Below are positions 33,118 to 42,127 of a stretch of 64,000 nucleotides of DNA, in pieces. The notes beneath the pieces are model-generated. The model did no database searches, was not told the DNA's origin, and worked only from the letters and a program-made list of their open reading frames with translations. The number at the start of each line of letters is the position of its first letter. The stretch's first letter is position 1. Origin of the DNA: Clostridiales bacterium (GTDB taxonomy: Bacteria; Bacillota; Clostridia; Oscillospirales; Acutalibacteraceae); contig DXYF01000017.1 in assembly GCA_019415945.1 (NCBI GenBank), forward strand, positions 38,810 through 102,809. Reading direction: 5' to 3'. Both the position numbers and the translations under genes were made by a program.

Positions 33118-35658
33118 ATGGATAATGAACGAAACGAACAGCTTAACGAATCAAAAATAATAGATGTTGACTTGCAAAATGAGATGAGAAAGAGTTTTCT
33201 TGACTACTCAATGAGCGTAATTGTTTCAAGAGCTCTTCCCGATGTTCGCGACGGCTTAAAGCCTGTTCACAGACGAATACTCTACACAATGTTTGAAAGA
33301 GGTCTTGTTCCGACAAGTCCCTACCACAAATGTGCCGATACTGTCGGTGCCGTACTGGGTGCCTACCACCCGCACGGCGACGCGTCGGTTTATGACGCCT
33401 TGGTAAGACTTGCACAGGATTTTTCAATGAGGTATATGCTTGTTGACGGCCACGGAAACTTCGGTTCGGTTGACGGTGACCCGCCTGCTGCTTACCGTTA
33501 TACAGAGGCTAAAATGAGCAAAATATCCATGAGTATGCTTACGGATATTGACAAGGATACCGTTGATTTTACACCTAACTACGACGACCGTTTAAAAGAG
33601 CCTGTTGTGCTTCCCAGCCGTTTTCCGAACCTTCTTGTAAACGGCTCAAGCGGTATCGCCGTAGGTATGGCTACAAATATCCCGCCGCACAATCTCGGTG
33701 AAACCATTGACGCGGTTTGTACTTTGATTGACAATCCCGACGCCGAACTTGCGGACCTTATGGAGTGTATTCCGGGTCCCGACTTTCCGACAGGCGGCAT
33801 AATCATGGGCAGAAGCGGTATCCGTGCCGCTTACGCAACGGGCAAGGGAAAAATAACGGTTCGTGCAAAAACCGAGATTGTCGAAACGAAAAACGGAAGA
33901 TTTAAAATAATCGTTACGGAGCTTCCTTATCAGGTCAACAAGGCAAGACTTATTGAGCATATCGCCGATTTGGTAAAGGACAAAAAAATTGAGGGTATCT
34001 CAAATATTGAGGACCACTCCGACCGAAAGGGAATGCACATTGAAATTGATGTCAAGCGTGACGCTTCGGCTCAAATCGTGTTAAACCAGCTGTTTTCCTA
34101 TACACAGCTTCAGGTTACTTTCGGTGCGATTATGCTTGCTATTGTTGACGGTGAGCCGAAAATTCTAACGCTCAAGGAAATGCTCAAATGCTACATTGAT
34201 TTTCAGGAAGATGTTATCCGCAGGCGTACGGAATTTGAGCTTAAAAAAGCCCGTGACAGAGCACATATTCTTGAGGGCTTGAAAATTGCCATTGACTTTA
34301 TCGACGAGGTAATCGCAATTATACGAAAGAGCAAGGACCTGCAGTCGGCAAGAGAAGCTTTGATGGAGCGTTTTGGTCTTGATGAGGTACAGGCTCAGGC
34401 GATAGTACAGATGCGACTCGGACAGCTCACCAATATGGAGCGTGCAAAAATTGAAGAGGAAATAGAAGCTCTTAATGCAAAAATAAAGGAATATACCGAA
34501 ATTCTTGCAAGCGAAACCAAGAAGCTTGAAATTGTAAAGGAAGAGCTTGTTGCAATCAGAAACAAATATGCAGACCCAAGACGCACGGAAATTTGTGCCG
34601 TAAGCGGTGAGGTTGACATCGAAGACCTTATTCCGCAGGAGGAATGTGTGCTTACCCTTACACAGTTCGGATATGTAAAGCGTCTTTCGGTAGATACTTA
34701 CAAAATCCAACGCCGAGGCGGCAGAGGTGTTTCGGGAATGTCACGCCGTGAAGAGGATGTAGCCTCCGAGATGTTTATTATCAATTCTCACGACTATGTT
34801 CTGTTCTTCACCGACAAGGGCAGAGTGTACAGACTCAAATGCTACGAGGTTCCCGAGGGTTCAAGACAGTCAAAGGGTATCAACATTGCAAATCTTCTCC
34901 CCATTGACACAGACGAAAAAGTAACCTCAATGATAAGAGTGCCCGAATTTGACGAGGACAAGTACCTTATTATGGTTACCCGTCACGGTATCATAAAGCG
35001 TATTGCACTCAACGCCTACAACACGGCTCGAAAGGGCGGTCTTATTGCCCTTGAGCTTAACGAGGGCGATGAGCTTGCCTGGGTAAGAATGACTGACGGA
35101 AATCAGCAGGTTATCGTAGCTACCAAAAAGGGTGTTGCAATCAGGTTTAAGGAAACCGATGTAAGACCGATGGGAAGACTTGCACGAGGCGTTAAGGCTC
35201 TTACCCTCAAAGAGGGCGACTGCGTTGTCGGAATGAGCGTTGTAAGAGAGGGCGGACTTGTGCTTACCGTTTCCGAAACAGGCTACGGCAGACTTTCAAG
35301 CCCCGACGATTACCGTGTTCAGAGCAGAGGCGGAAAGGGTCTTACAAACTACCATGTTGATAAGTACGGCGATGTTGCCGCAATCAAGGTGGTTGACCTC
35401 GACGACGATATTATCATCATTTCGCAGGACGGAATTATCATAAGAATTGCCGCAGAGTCAATCAGAATTTGTTCCCGTCCGTCAAAGGGTGTTACCGTTA
35501 TGAAAGTAAGCGGCGACGACAAGGTTGTCACCGTTGCCCGTGCTCCGCATGAGGAAGAGGACGAAAACGAAGAAGAGTCCGAATCCGAAAACGCCGATAA
35601 CAAGCCCGATGAAAGAAAAGAAACGGAAGATTTAACAGAAGAACAAACAGAGGAATAA
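33118..35658 (+). CDS. gyrA: DNA gyrase subunit A
   Basis: An 846-residue DNA-breaking subunit. The catalytic tyrosine is Tyr128 in AAYRYTEAKMS. The quinolone-binding region reads HPHGDASVYD, so the residue equal to E. coli Ser83 is Ala89, with Asp93 equal to Asp87. The C-terminal wrapping domain has the GyrA-box QRRGGRGVSG and repeated blades. The tail is very acidic (EEEDENEEESESE...). Length and the GyrA-box mark gyrase rather than topoisomerase IV. An inverted repeat AAGCAGAAATTTCTGCTT lies 70 bases upstream. Confidence 0.98.
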   Translation: MDNERNEQLNESKIIDVDLQNEMRKSFLDYSMSVIVSRALPDVRDGLKPVHRRILYTMFERGLVPTSPYHKCADTVGAVLGAYHPHGDASVYDALVRLAQDFSMRYMLVDGHGNFGSVDGDPPAAYRYTEAKMSKISMSMLTDIDKDTVDFTPNYDDRLKEPVVLPSRFPNLLVNGSSGIAVGMATNIPPHNLGETIDAVCTLIDNPDAELADLMECIPGPDFPTGGIIMGRSGIRAAYATGKGKITVRAKTEIVETKNGRFKIIVTELPYQVNKARLIEHIADLVKDKKIEGISNIEDHSDRKGMHIEIDVKRDASAQIVLNQLFSYTQLQVTFGAIMLAIVDGEPKILTLKEMLKCYIDFQEDVIRRRTEFELKKARDRAHILEGLKIAIDFIDEVIAIIRKSKDLQSAREALMERFGLDEVQAQAIVQMRLGQLTNMERAKIEEEIEALNAKIKEYTEILASETKKLEIVKEELVAIRNKYADPRRTEICAVSGEVDIEDLIPQEECVLTLTQFGYVKRLSVDTYKIQRRGGRGVSGMSRREEDVASEMFIINSHDYVLFFTDKGRVYRLKCYEVPEGSRQSKGINIANLLPIDTDEKVTSMIRVPEFDEDKYLIMVTRHGIIKRIALNAYNTARKGGLIALELNEGDELAWVRMTDGNQQVIVATKKGVAIRFKETDVRPMGRLARGVKALTLKEGDCVVGMSVVREGGLVLTVSETGYGRLSSPDDYRVQSRGGKGLTNYHVDKYGDVAAIKVVDLDDDIIIISQDGIIIRIAAESIRICSRPSKGVTVMKVSGDDKVVTVARAPHEEEDENEEESESENADNKPDERKETEDLTEEQTEE

Positions 35659-35709
35659 TGCTTAGATACAGATTATAAAATCTTTAATAAGCATTAATAT
35701 AAAAACAAT

Positions 35710-35733
35710 GGGACGGCTCTAATCAGTCGTCCC
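35710..35733 (+). terminator. Hairpin after gyrA
   Basis: Nine-base-pair stem GGGACGGCT (35710-35718) / AGTCGTCCC (35725-35733) with one G-T pair. It lacks a T run, so it may be a partial terminator or mRNA-end stabiliser. Confidence 0.5.
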
Positions 35734-35759
35734 GTGTGCTATATAAGGCGGTACAGTGT

Positions 35760-36488
35760 ATGAAAAAAATTATATTATGCCTTATTGCGGCGGCAATGCT
35801 GATAACCTGCGGCTGTTCGCAAAATAACAGCGGCATCAGCATTGAGCAGCCCGAAAAAATATCAACAGGCGACCAGATTTATTCGGCAAAAAACGAAAAA
35901 GCAGTTGAGCAAAGCAACAATGTAAACGGAATGAGGTTTACGCTTTCACTTTCACAGTTTACCGAAAAGTACAATGAAATTGCCCGCCAAACTGACGGCG
36001 TTTGGGCAATAGACAAGTCAAAATGGAGGGTAAACGGAGAGGAAACAACAGACAGCAACGGTGTAAAAATCCGTTACTATTATTACGACGAAACCGACAC
36101 AAGTTTTACCGCCTCGGTTGAGGCCGATACGGGAAAACTGCTCAATATCGGCTGCGGTACTACCATGGCAAATTTTGTTGAGCAGACAGACGGAACGGAC
36201 AACAGTGATATTATTCTGAAAAAATGTGCGGTGATGGCTACGGCAGCCTGTCAGTTCCCCACCGAGAGCCTTGATGTTATGCAGGATATTTTTTACCGCA
36301 CAACATTTGAAACAAACAATTCGTTTTGGTATCAGGGCTTTATTTTTACACTCAGCACACAGGAGGATAGCTCAGACAGCGAAAAAAGCGTTATGCTGCT
36401 GCGTGTTTTCCCTGTAAAAGACGAGCTTAAGGACGAGTGGAATGTCACAAATTACGAGGAATATATTTCACAAAATCCGAATGTTTAA
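35760..36488 (+). CDS. Lipoprotein of unknown function
   Basis: A 242-residue predicted lipoprotein. The signal peptide MKKIILCLIAAAMLITCGCSQNN holds two cysteines near the cleavage site (lipobox LITC or TCGC; the form is weak but usable). The start at 35760 follows AAGGCGG. The mature part is soluble-looking, mixed alpha/beta, with no motif I can name: QFTEKYNEIARQTDGVW, RYYYYDETDTSFTASVEADTG. It resembles several uncharacterised Clostridia lipoproteins in layout. Function unknown. Confidence 0.75.
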   Translation: MKKIILCLIAAAMLITCGCSQNNSGISIEQPEKISTGDQIYSAKNEKAVEQSNNVNGMRFTLSLSQFTEKYNEIARQTDGVWAIDKSKWRVNGEETTDSNGVKIRYYYYDETDTSFTASVEADTGKLLNIGCGTTMANFVEQTDGTDNSDIILKKCAVMATAACQFPTESLDVMQDIFYRTTFETNNSFWYQGFIFTLSTQEDSSDSEKSVMLLRVFPVKDELKDEWNVTNYEEYISQNPNV

Positions 36489-36502
36489 ATGTAAAACAAA
36501 TT

Positions 36503-36533
36503 CCGAATAACCTGAAATTAATCGGGTTATCGG
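36503..36533 (+). terminator. Hairpin between the lipoprotein gene and purL
   Basis: CCGAATAACC pairs with GGTTATCGG (one bulged A) across an AT-rich loop. No strong T run; weak terminator at best. The rest of the gap is AT-rich with a TATAAT at 36618-36623 close before purL, lacking a good -35. Confidence 0.4.
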
Positions 36534-36640
36534 TAAAAACAAATAATAATATCAAATTAAACTATATTTATTTAAATGAAATAAAAAGACGATGTTTCGT
36601 GTTAAGATATAAAAGAATATAATACGGGAGGCAAAAATTT

Positions 36641-39600
36641 ATGTCAGATGTAATCAGAATTTTTGTTGAAAAAAGGGACGGCTTCAATGTTCTTGCAAAA
36701 CAGACATTGTGGGATATACGCCACAATCTGGGAATGAAGTGTGTTACCGATTTGCGTTACATAGTACGCTACGATATTGAAGGACTTACAAAGGACGAAT
36801 ATGACAAGGCAAAGGGCATTGTTCTTTCAGAGCCTAACGCCGATGTTATTTACGAAGAATCTCTGCCCGTTGAGGACGGCTGGAGAGTATTTGCGATGGA
36901 ATATCTCCCCGGTCAGTACGATCAGAGGGGTGACTCTGCCGAGCAGTGCATACAGCTTCTTACTCAGGGTGAAAGATGCAGGGTGCTTACCGCAAGAGTT
37001 ATCGCTTTAAAGGGTGATATTAACGATGAAGAGCTTAAAAAGATTGAAAATTATCTCATAAACCCTGTTGAAAGCCGTCTTGCCTCTCTTGAAAAACCTC
37101 AAACTCTTGATATTGAAACTCCCGTTCCGGAGAATGTTAAGCGTGTTGAGGGATTTATAAAGTGGAACGATGATGAAATGGCTCAGTATTACGGCTCAAT
37201 GGGCTTTGCCATGACGCTTGACGATCTTAAATTCTGCCGCGATTATTTCCGTGACACAGAGCACAGAGATCCGAGCGTTACGGAGCTCAGAGTTATCGAC
37301 ACATACTGGTCTGATCACTGCCGCCACACCACATTCCTCACAAGACTTTCCGAAGTTGAGGTTGAAAAAGCGGCACTCGGCAAGGTGATTGAGGACGCAT
37401 TAAAAGAGTATTACGATACCCGTGACGAGGTTTACGGCAAGGACAGCACAAGAATTGTGTCGCTTATGGATATGGCTTTAATCGGAATGAAGTCGTTGAA
37501 GAAAAAGGGTATGATTCCCGACCTTGACGAAAGTGATGAAATCAACGCCTGCTCAATCGAGGTTCCCGTAACGATTGACGGCAAAACAGAGAAGTGGCTT
37601 GTTCAGTTTAAGAACGAAACTCACAACCACCCCACGGAAATTGAGCCGTTCGGCGGAGCGGCAACCTGTCTGGGCGGTGCAATACGCGATCCGCTTTCGG
37701 GCAGAGCGTATGTGTATCAGGCAATGCGTGTAACAGGTTCGGGCGACCCGACAGTTGCGTTTAAGGATACGATGCACGGAAAACTTCCGTCAAGAAAAAT
37801 AACGACGGGTGCCGCACAGGGTTACAGCTCATACGGTAACCAAATCGGACTTGCAACGGGTCAGGTTACAGAGCTTTACGACAAGGGCTATGTCGCAAAG
37901 AGAATGGAAATCGGCGCGGTAATCGGCGCTTCTCCCAAAGAGAATGTAGTGCGTGAGGTTCCCGCTCCCGACGATGTTATCGTTTTGCTGGGCGGAAGAA
38001 CAGGCCGTGATGGCTGCGGCGGTGCAACAGGATCATCAAAGGCACACACGGAAAGCTCTATTGAAACCTGCGGTGCCGAAGTGCAGAAGGGTAATCCGCC
38101 GACAGAGCGTAAAATTCAGCGTTTGTTCAGAAACCCAGAAGTTTCAAAGCTCATCAAAAGATGTAACGACTTCGGTGCAGGCGGCGTCTGCGTTGCAATC
38201 GGAGAGCTTGCAGACGGCTTGACGGTTGACCTTGATAAAGTCACAAAAAAATACGACGGTCTTGACGGCACGGAGCTTGCAATCTCCGAAAGCCAGGAGA
38301 GAATGGCTGTCGTTCTTGATAAAAATGATGTTGATAAGTTTATCAAAGAGGCAGAAAAAGAGAATTTGGAGGCTACTGCCGTTGCGGTTGTTACCGAAAG
38401 CCCTCGCCTTACGATGAACTGGAGAGGCGACAAAATTGTTGACCTCAGCCGTGAATTTTTGAACACAAACGGCGTTACACAGGTTGCAAAGGCTTATATC
38501 ACCGCTCCAAAGGCGGAGGAATGTTATCGCGGCAAGTGCCCCGAAGTGCTTAAAGATATGCCTTTTGAAAAGGCTGTTTCTGAAAATATGGCAAGACTTG
38601 AGGTTTGCTCGCAAATCGGTCTTGCAGAGCGTTTTGACGCTTCAATCGGTGCGGCAACCGTAATTATGCCGTTCGGCGGCAAGGCACAGCTTACGCCGCA
38701 GGAGGCTATGGCTGCAAAGATTCCGCTTGAAAAGGGCGAAACCGACGACGCAACGGCGATGAGCTACGGTTATATTCCGGGCGTTTCACGCTGGAGTCCG
38801 TTCCACGGCTCTGCCTATGCGGTTGTTGAGTCGCTGTCAAAGCTTCTCGCAATCGGTGCAAATCCGATGACCGCACGCCTTACATTCCAGGAGTATTTTG
38901 AAAGACTCAAAGATGTTCCGTCACGCTGGGGCAAGCCTGCCGCAGCACTGCTCGGTGCAATGCAGGCTCAGCTAAAGCTCGGTCTTCCGTCAATCGGCGG
39001 TAAGGACAGTATGTCGGGTACATTTGAGGATATTGATGTTCCGCCTACTCTCGTAAGCTTTGCTGTTGCGATGACCAAGGCTTCAAAAACTGTTTCTGCC
39101 GAGTTTAAAAAGGCAGGTTCAAAGGTTATATATGTTCCCGTTCCCGAAAACAAGGAAACGCTTATGCCGCAGTGGGACAAGCTCATCAAGATGTACAACG
39201 CCGTATTTGCTTTGTGCGAGAGCGGCAAGGTGCTGTCGGCGTCCGTCGTAAAAGAGGGCGGTGCCTGTGCAAGCGTGTGCAAGGCATGCTTTGGCAACGG
39301 CTTTGGATTTAAGTTTGCAAAAGAGCTTACAAACGACGAGCTTTTCGCTCCTCTCTCCGGCTCTCTTGTACTTGAGCTTGAAAGCGGTGCAGAGCTTGAC
39401 GCTGATGTTTTAAGCTACGATTTAGGTGTGGTTACAGATGACGCAAAAGTTACAATGGGCGATAAGAGCGTTGAAATTTCTGAAATCCTCAAAAAGTGGA
39501 CTGCTCCGCTTGAAAAAGTATTCCCAACGCAGGCAGAATGCCCTGAAATTGAAGTCGATGCAAAGTTATATACAGAAAGAAATACAAAATCACCTGCAAT

Positions 39601-40408
39601 AAAAACAGCAAAACCCAAGGTATTTATCCCCGTATTCCCGGGTACAAACTGCGAGGTTGACACCGCAAGAGCCTTTGAAAAGGCGGGTGCAGAGGTTGAA
39701 ATGCTCATTGTAAACAACCTCACATCAAAGGGAATTGAGGAAACAATCGTTAAAATGGAGCAGATTATCAAATCATCGCAGATGATTATGCTGCCGGGCG
39801 GCTTCTCGGGCGGTGACGAACCCGACGGTTCGGGCAAGTTTATCGCAACGACGCTTCGCAATCCGAGAATTGCCGACGCAGTAAACGATCTTCTCAAAAA
39901 CCGCGACGGACTTATGCTCGGTATCTGCAACGGCTTCCAAGCCCTCATAAAGCTCGGACTTGTTCCCTACGGCGAAATCCGTGAGCTCAAGCCAAGCGAC
40001 CCGACGCTTACATTTAACACAATCGGACGCCACATTTCTCATATGGCTTATACGAGAGTTACCTCCGTTAAGTCGCCGTGGTTTGCAAATGTAAATGCAG
40101 GCGATGTGTTTGCCGTTCCCGTATCGCACGGTGAGGGAAGATTTATGGCTGACATCGAAACGGTAAAGGCACTTGCACAAAACGGTCAGATCGCTACGCA
40201 GTATGTTGATTTAAGCGGAAGCCCAAGCGACGATATTGCCTACAATGTAAACGGTTCGGTTTGTGCAATAGAGGGTATAACATCTCCCGACGGCCGTGTT
40301 CTCGGAAAAATGGGACACAGCGAAAGAAAGGGCGAAAACCTCTACAAAAATGTTCCGTTTGAAAAAGACCAGCAGATTTTTGAAAGCGGAGTAAAATATT
40401 TTAAGTAA
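36641..40408 (+). CDS. purL: Phosphoribosylformylglycinamidine synthase, PurL-PurQ fused type
   Basis: A 1255-residue enzyme of de novo purine synthesis: FGAR + glutamine + ATP to FGAM. It is the large single-chain form: an N-terminal PurS-like domain (1-90), a linker, two AIRS-type synthase halves (near TYWSDHCRHTTF and KNETHNHPTEIEPFGGAATCLGG, then GIGGKDSM-type text IGGKDSMSGTF), and a C-terminal class I glutaminase (from about residue 985) with GICNGFQALIKLG holding the nucleophile cysteine. Clostridia often have this fusion, whereas Bacillus uses separate PurS, PurL and PurQ. No other pur gene is adjacent. Confidence 0.97.
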   Translation: MSDVIRIFVEKRDGFNVLAKQTLWDIRHNLGMKCVTDLRYIVRYDIEGLTKDEYDKAKGIVLSEPNADVIYEESLPVEDGWRVFAMEYLPGQYDQRGDSAEQCIQLLTQGERCRVLTARVIALKGDINDEELKKIENYLINPVESRLASLEKPQTLDIETPVPENVKRVEGFIKWNDDEMAQYYGSMGFAMTLDDLKFCRDYFRDTEHRDPSVTELRVIDTYWSDHCRHTTFLTRLSEVEVEKAALGKVIEDALKEYYDTRDEVYGKDSTRIVSLMDMALIGMKSLKKKGMIPDLDESDEINACSIEVPVTIDGKTEKWLVQFKNETHNHPTEIEPFGGAATCLGGAIRDPLSGRAYVYQAMRVTGSGDPTVAFKDTMHGKLPSRKITTGAAQGYSSYGNQIGLATGQVTELYDKGYVAKRMEIGAVIGASPKENVVREVPAPDDVIVLLGGRTGRDGCGGATGSSKAHTESSIETCGAEVQKGNPPTERKIQRLFRNPEVSKLIKRCNDFGAGGVCVAIGELADGLTVDLDKVTKKYDGLDGTELAISESQERMAVVLDKNDVDKFIKEAEKENLEATAVAVVTESPRLTMNWRGDKIVDLSREFLNTNGVTQVAKAYITAPKAEECYRGKCPEVLKDMPFEKAVSENMARLEVCSQIGLAERFDASIGAATVIMPFGGKAQLTPQEAMAAKIPLEKGETDDATAMSYGYIPGVSRWSPFHGSAYAVVESLSKLLAIGANPMTARLTFQEYFERLKDVPSRWGKPAAALLGAMQAQLKLGLPSIGGKDSMSGTFEDIDVPPTLVSFAVAMTKASKTVSAEFKKAGSKVIYVPVPENKETLMPQWDKLIKMYNAVFALCESGKVLSASVVKEGGACASVCKACFGNGFGFKFAKELTNDELFAPLSGSLVLELESGAELDADVLSYDLGVVTDDAKVTMGDKSVEISEILKKWTAPLEKVFPTQAECPEIEVDAKLYTERNTKSPAIKTAKPKVFIPVFPGTNCEVDTARAFEKAGAEVEMLIVNNLTSKGIEETIVKMEQIIKSSQMIMLPGGFSGGDEPDGSGKFIATTLRNPRIADAVNDLLKNRDGLMLGICNGFQALIKLGLVPYGEIRELKPSDPTLTFNTIGRHISHMAYTRVTSVKSPWFANVNAGDVFAVPVSHGEGRFMADIETVKALAQNGQIATQYVDLSGSPSDDIAYNVNGSVCAIEGITSPDGRVLGKMGHSERKGENLYKNVPFEKDQQIFESGVKYFK

Positions 40409-40424
40409 TTTAACACAAAACAAA

Positions 40425-40462
40425 AAGGCGGAACGTAGTATATATGCGTTCCGTCCTTTATA
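40425..40462 (+). terminator. Terminator after purL
   Basis: AAGGCGGAACG (40425-40435) pairs with CGTTCCGTCCTT (40447-40458) with one bulge, then a T-rich tail. It may also act for the convergent DUF3021 gene at 40493. Confidence 0.7.
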
Positions 40463-40492
40463 TTTTGATATTTTTTTGCAGTATGAGTTACT

Positions 40493-40948
40493 TTACTTTT
40501 TTTTGTGCAAATTTTCGTTCATTTTTTTAACATTATGTTTATAGAAAATAAATTGAGTAATCCAGATAACAACAAATATAATAATGAATACAGCAAAGTA
40601 GCTTATTGCCCCGAAAATACTGTGTTCCATCCAATGCGAAAAATATGCAATAGGCATCATTGCAAAAGAAATAATCAAAAAGTAAACACCTGTTTGCTTT
40701 GCTATACTCCAATCATTTAATTCCCATATTACAGAGCTTGCAGAAAATACAACGCCGAGAATTCCCGTTAACAATGTCTGCAAAATAACCGCGTTAATTT
40801 CGCTTCCCGTAACCTTGATTAAATCAGGAACACAAGGAGAATAATATCCGTTTGCAAATATAAGAGATAATAAAATTGTTATAACATATCCTATTGCAAC
40901 ACCGATGGGAAAGCCTAAAATACCACGCAAAAAAATTTTCTTTTTCAT
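40493..40948 (-). CDS. DUF3021 membrane protein
   Basis: A 151-residue protein with four transmembrane helices: FLRGILGFPIGVAIGYVITILLS, a segment around LLTGILGVVFSASSVIW, VYFLIISFAMMPIAYF and a last AVFIIIFVVIWITQFIFY. This matches DUF3021, a family usually paired with a LytTR regulator. The ATG at 40948 has GAGG eight bases upstream; a GTG nine bases earlier would overlap that site. It forms an operon with the LytTR gene, whose stop lies 10 bases upstream. Confidence 0.85.
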   Translation of the reverse strand: MKKKIFLRGILGFPIGVAIGYVITILLSLIFANGYYSPCVPDLIKVTGSEINAVILQTLLTGILGVVFSASSVIWELNDWSIAKQTGVYFLIISFAMMPIAYFSHWMEHSIFGAISYFAVFIIIFVVIWITQFIFYKHNVKKMNENLHKKK

Positions 40949-40958
40949 TTTGTTCACC

Positions 40959-41399
40959 TCACAACCCTAATAATTTTTTTATTTTTTTGACATACCGTCT
41001 TGAAACATAAGTCACTGTACCGTTTGACAGTCTGACGCATATTGTGCCTGCAAAATTTAAGTCAAAATTTTCAACCTTTTTTAAATTTATAACCTCGGAG
41101 TTTGATATACGCACAAATTGTTTCTGATTAAGTCTTTCTTCCATTTCATACAGCCTTTTGCGTAAAGCGTATTCTCCTTTATTTGTAACTGCAAAAACCT
41201 TTCCGCCATTTGCATATACTTGGATTAAATCATTTTCTTCCAACATTTCAACTTTACCGTTTTTTATCCCCGTAATTATATCAGGTATATTTTCGGATAA
41301 ATTTTTAGCAATAATCCTGACTTCTTCATTCATATCAGCGGTTAGAATAATTACTTTTGTTTCGGTATATGTGCTGTCGAGTTTTATTTCAACCTCCAT
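40959..41399 (-). CDS. LytTR-family DNA-binding regulator
   Basis: A 146-residue protein ending in a LytTR domain: VTNKGEYALRKRLYEMEERLNQKQFVRISNSEVINLKKVENF, the beta-rich hallmark, then LSNGTVTYVSRRYVKKIKKLLGL. There is no receiver domain, so it is the stand-alone LytTR form. GAGGAGG precedes the ATG. With the DUF3021 partner it forms a membrane-linked pair, in which the membrane protein may control the regulator; in related pairs autoregulation has been described, but here it is inferred. Confidence 0.9.
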   Translation of the reverse strand: MEVEIKLDSTYTETKVIILTADMNEEVRIIAKNLSENIPDIITGIKNGKVEMLEENDLIQVYANGGKVFAVTNKGEYALRKRLYEMEERLNQKQFVRISNSEVINLKKVENFDLNFAGTICVRLSNGTVTYVSRRYVKKIKKLLGL

Positions 41400-41544
41400 T
41401 ATGACGACCTCCTCTCTGCCTTGTTATTATAGAAAAAAACAAAATTGTTTTCAACAAATATTTAACAGTCGGTTGTTTTTTGAGCCTAATCGGTTATATT
41501 TTATATCCAAAATAAATACAAACAGCTTTTCTGACACAATAAAA

Positions 41545-41580
41545 CAAAAAGGCGGAGAGCATATCAACTGCTCTCCGCCT
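41545..41580 (-). terminator. Terminator after the DUF5684-like gene
   Basis: Perfect 11-base-pair stem AGGCGGAGAGC / GCTCTCCGCCT (41550-41560 and 41570-41580) followed, on the minus strand, by TTTTTGTTTT. The gap 41400-41544 is AT-rich; no gene seen. Confidence 0.85.
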
Positions 41581-41597
41581 GCAAATTATTTAATATT

Positions 41598-42065
41598 TTA
41601 TCTGTTGCTGCTGTTGCCCCTGTATTTTGAGCGTCCAAGACCGAGAATAAGAATAAAAATAGGATACAGAAAGAAAAGTCCTACAGCAAATCCCGTGCCC
41701 TTTCCGTAGGAAAAAGCAAGGTGACGGCAGAAGAAAAACTGCACAAGACAGCAGGCAAGCACAATAATATAACGGATTGTTGTTAAAAATACGGTGCTGC
41801 CCGAGTAGTAATCGGCACCGCTGAGAAGAGTTGTAATCACTCCGTTAGCTATAAGAAGCAGTAAATATAAACCGAAAAATTTAGGCTTCCACACAATTTT
41901 ATAAATTTTATATTCGCTGTAAATCGGAATAATGCTTTTCCAGCCCGACACATTCGCCTTTACAAAAAGAAACCAGAAAGCGGCAATTTGCAGGACAAAA
42001 AGGGCTGTTTGCAAAAGAAACGAAAACAAATCAATCCCGGTAAAAACAAACACGGTGTTGCTCAT
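41598..42065 (-). CDS. DUF5684-like multi-pass membrane protein
   Basis: A 155-residue membrane protein with four or five helices. The sentence VSGWKSIIPIYSEYKIYKIVWKPKFF, between two helices, is the W-K-x-IIPIYN-x-Y-x-LFKI motif of DUF5684-type proteins. A soluble Arg/Ser/Asn-rich tail (GRSKYRGNSSNR) ends it. No known function. It lies before a GH13 gene on the same strand with a strong terminator behind it. Confidence 0.75.
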   Translation of the reverse strand: MSNTVFVFTGIDLFSFLLQTALFVLQIAAFWFLFVKANVSGWKSIIPIYSEYKIYKIVWKPKFFGLYLLLLIANGVITTLLSGADYYSGSTVFLTTIRYIIVLACCLVQFFFCRHLAFSYGKGTGFAVGLFFLYPIFILILGLGRSKYRGNSSNR

Positions 42066-42127
42066 AAAAAACCTCTCAAAATATAAATTATTAAAGTAAT
42101 CCTAAAGCCAAACAACAGGCGTATCGG

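Noticed and set aside
34165..34710. 181-codon minus-strand frame opposite gyrA
   Set aside because: Antisense to a confident gyrase gene; cysteine-rich nonsense composition.
36489..36640. Possible purine riboswitch or PurR box before purL, also looked for before guaB
   Set aside because: No match to the conserved riboswitch core or to PurR-box text by eye; only a weak hairpin and AT-rich DNA.
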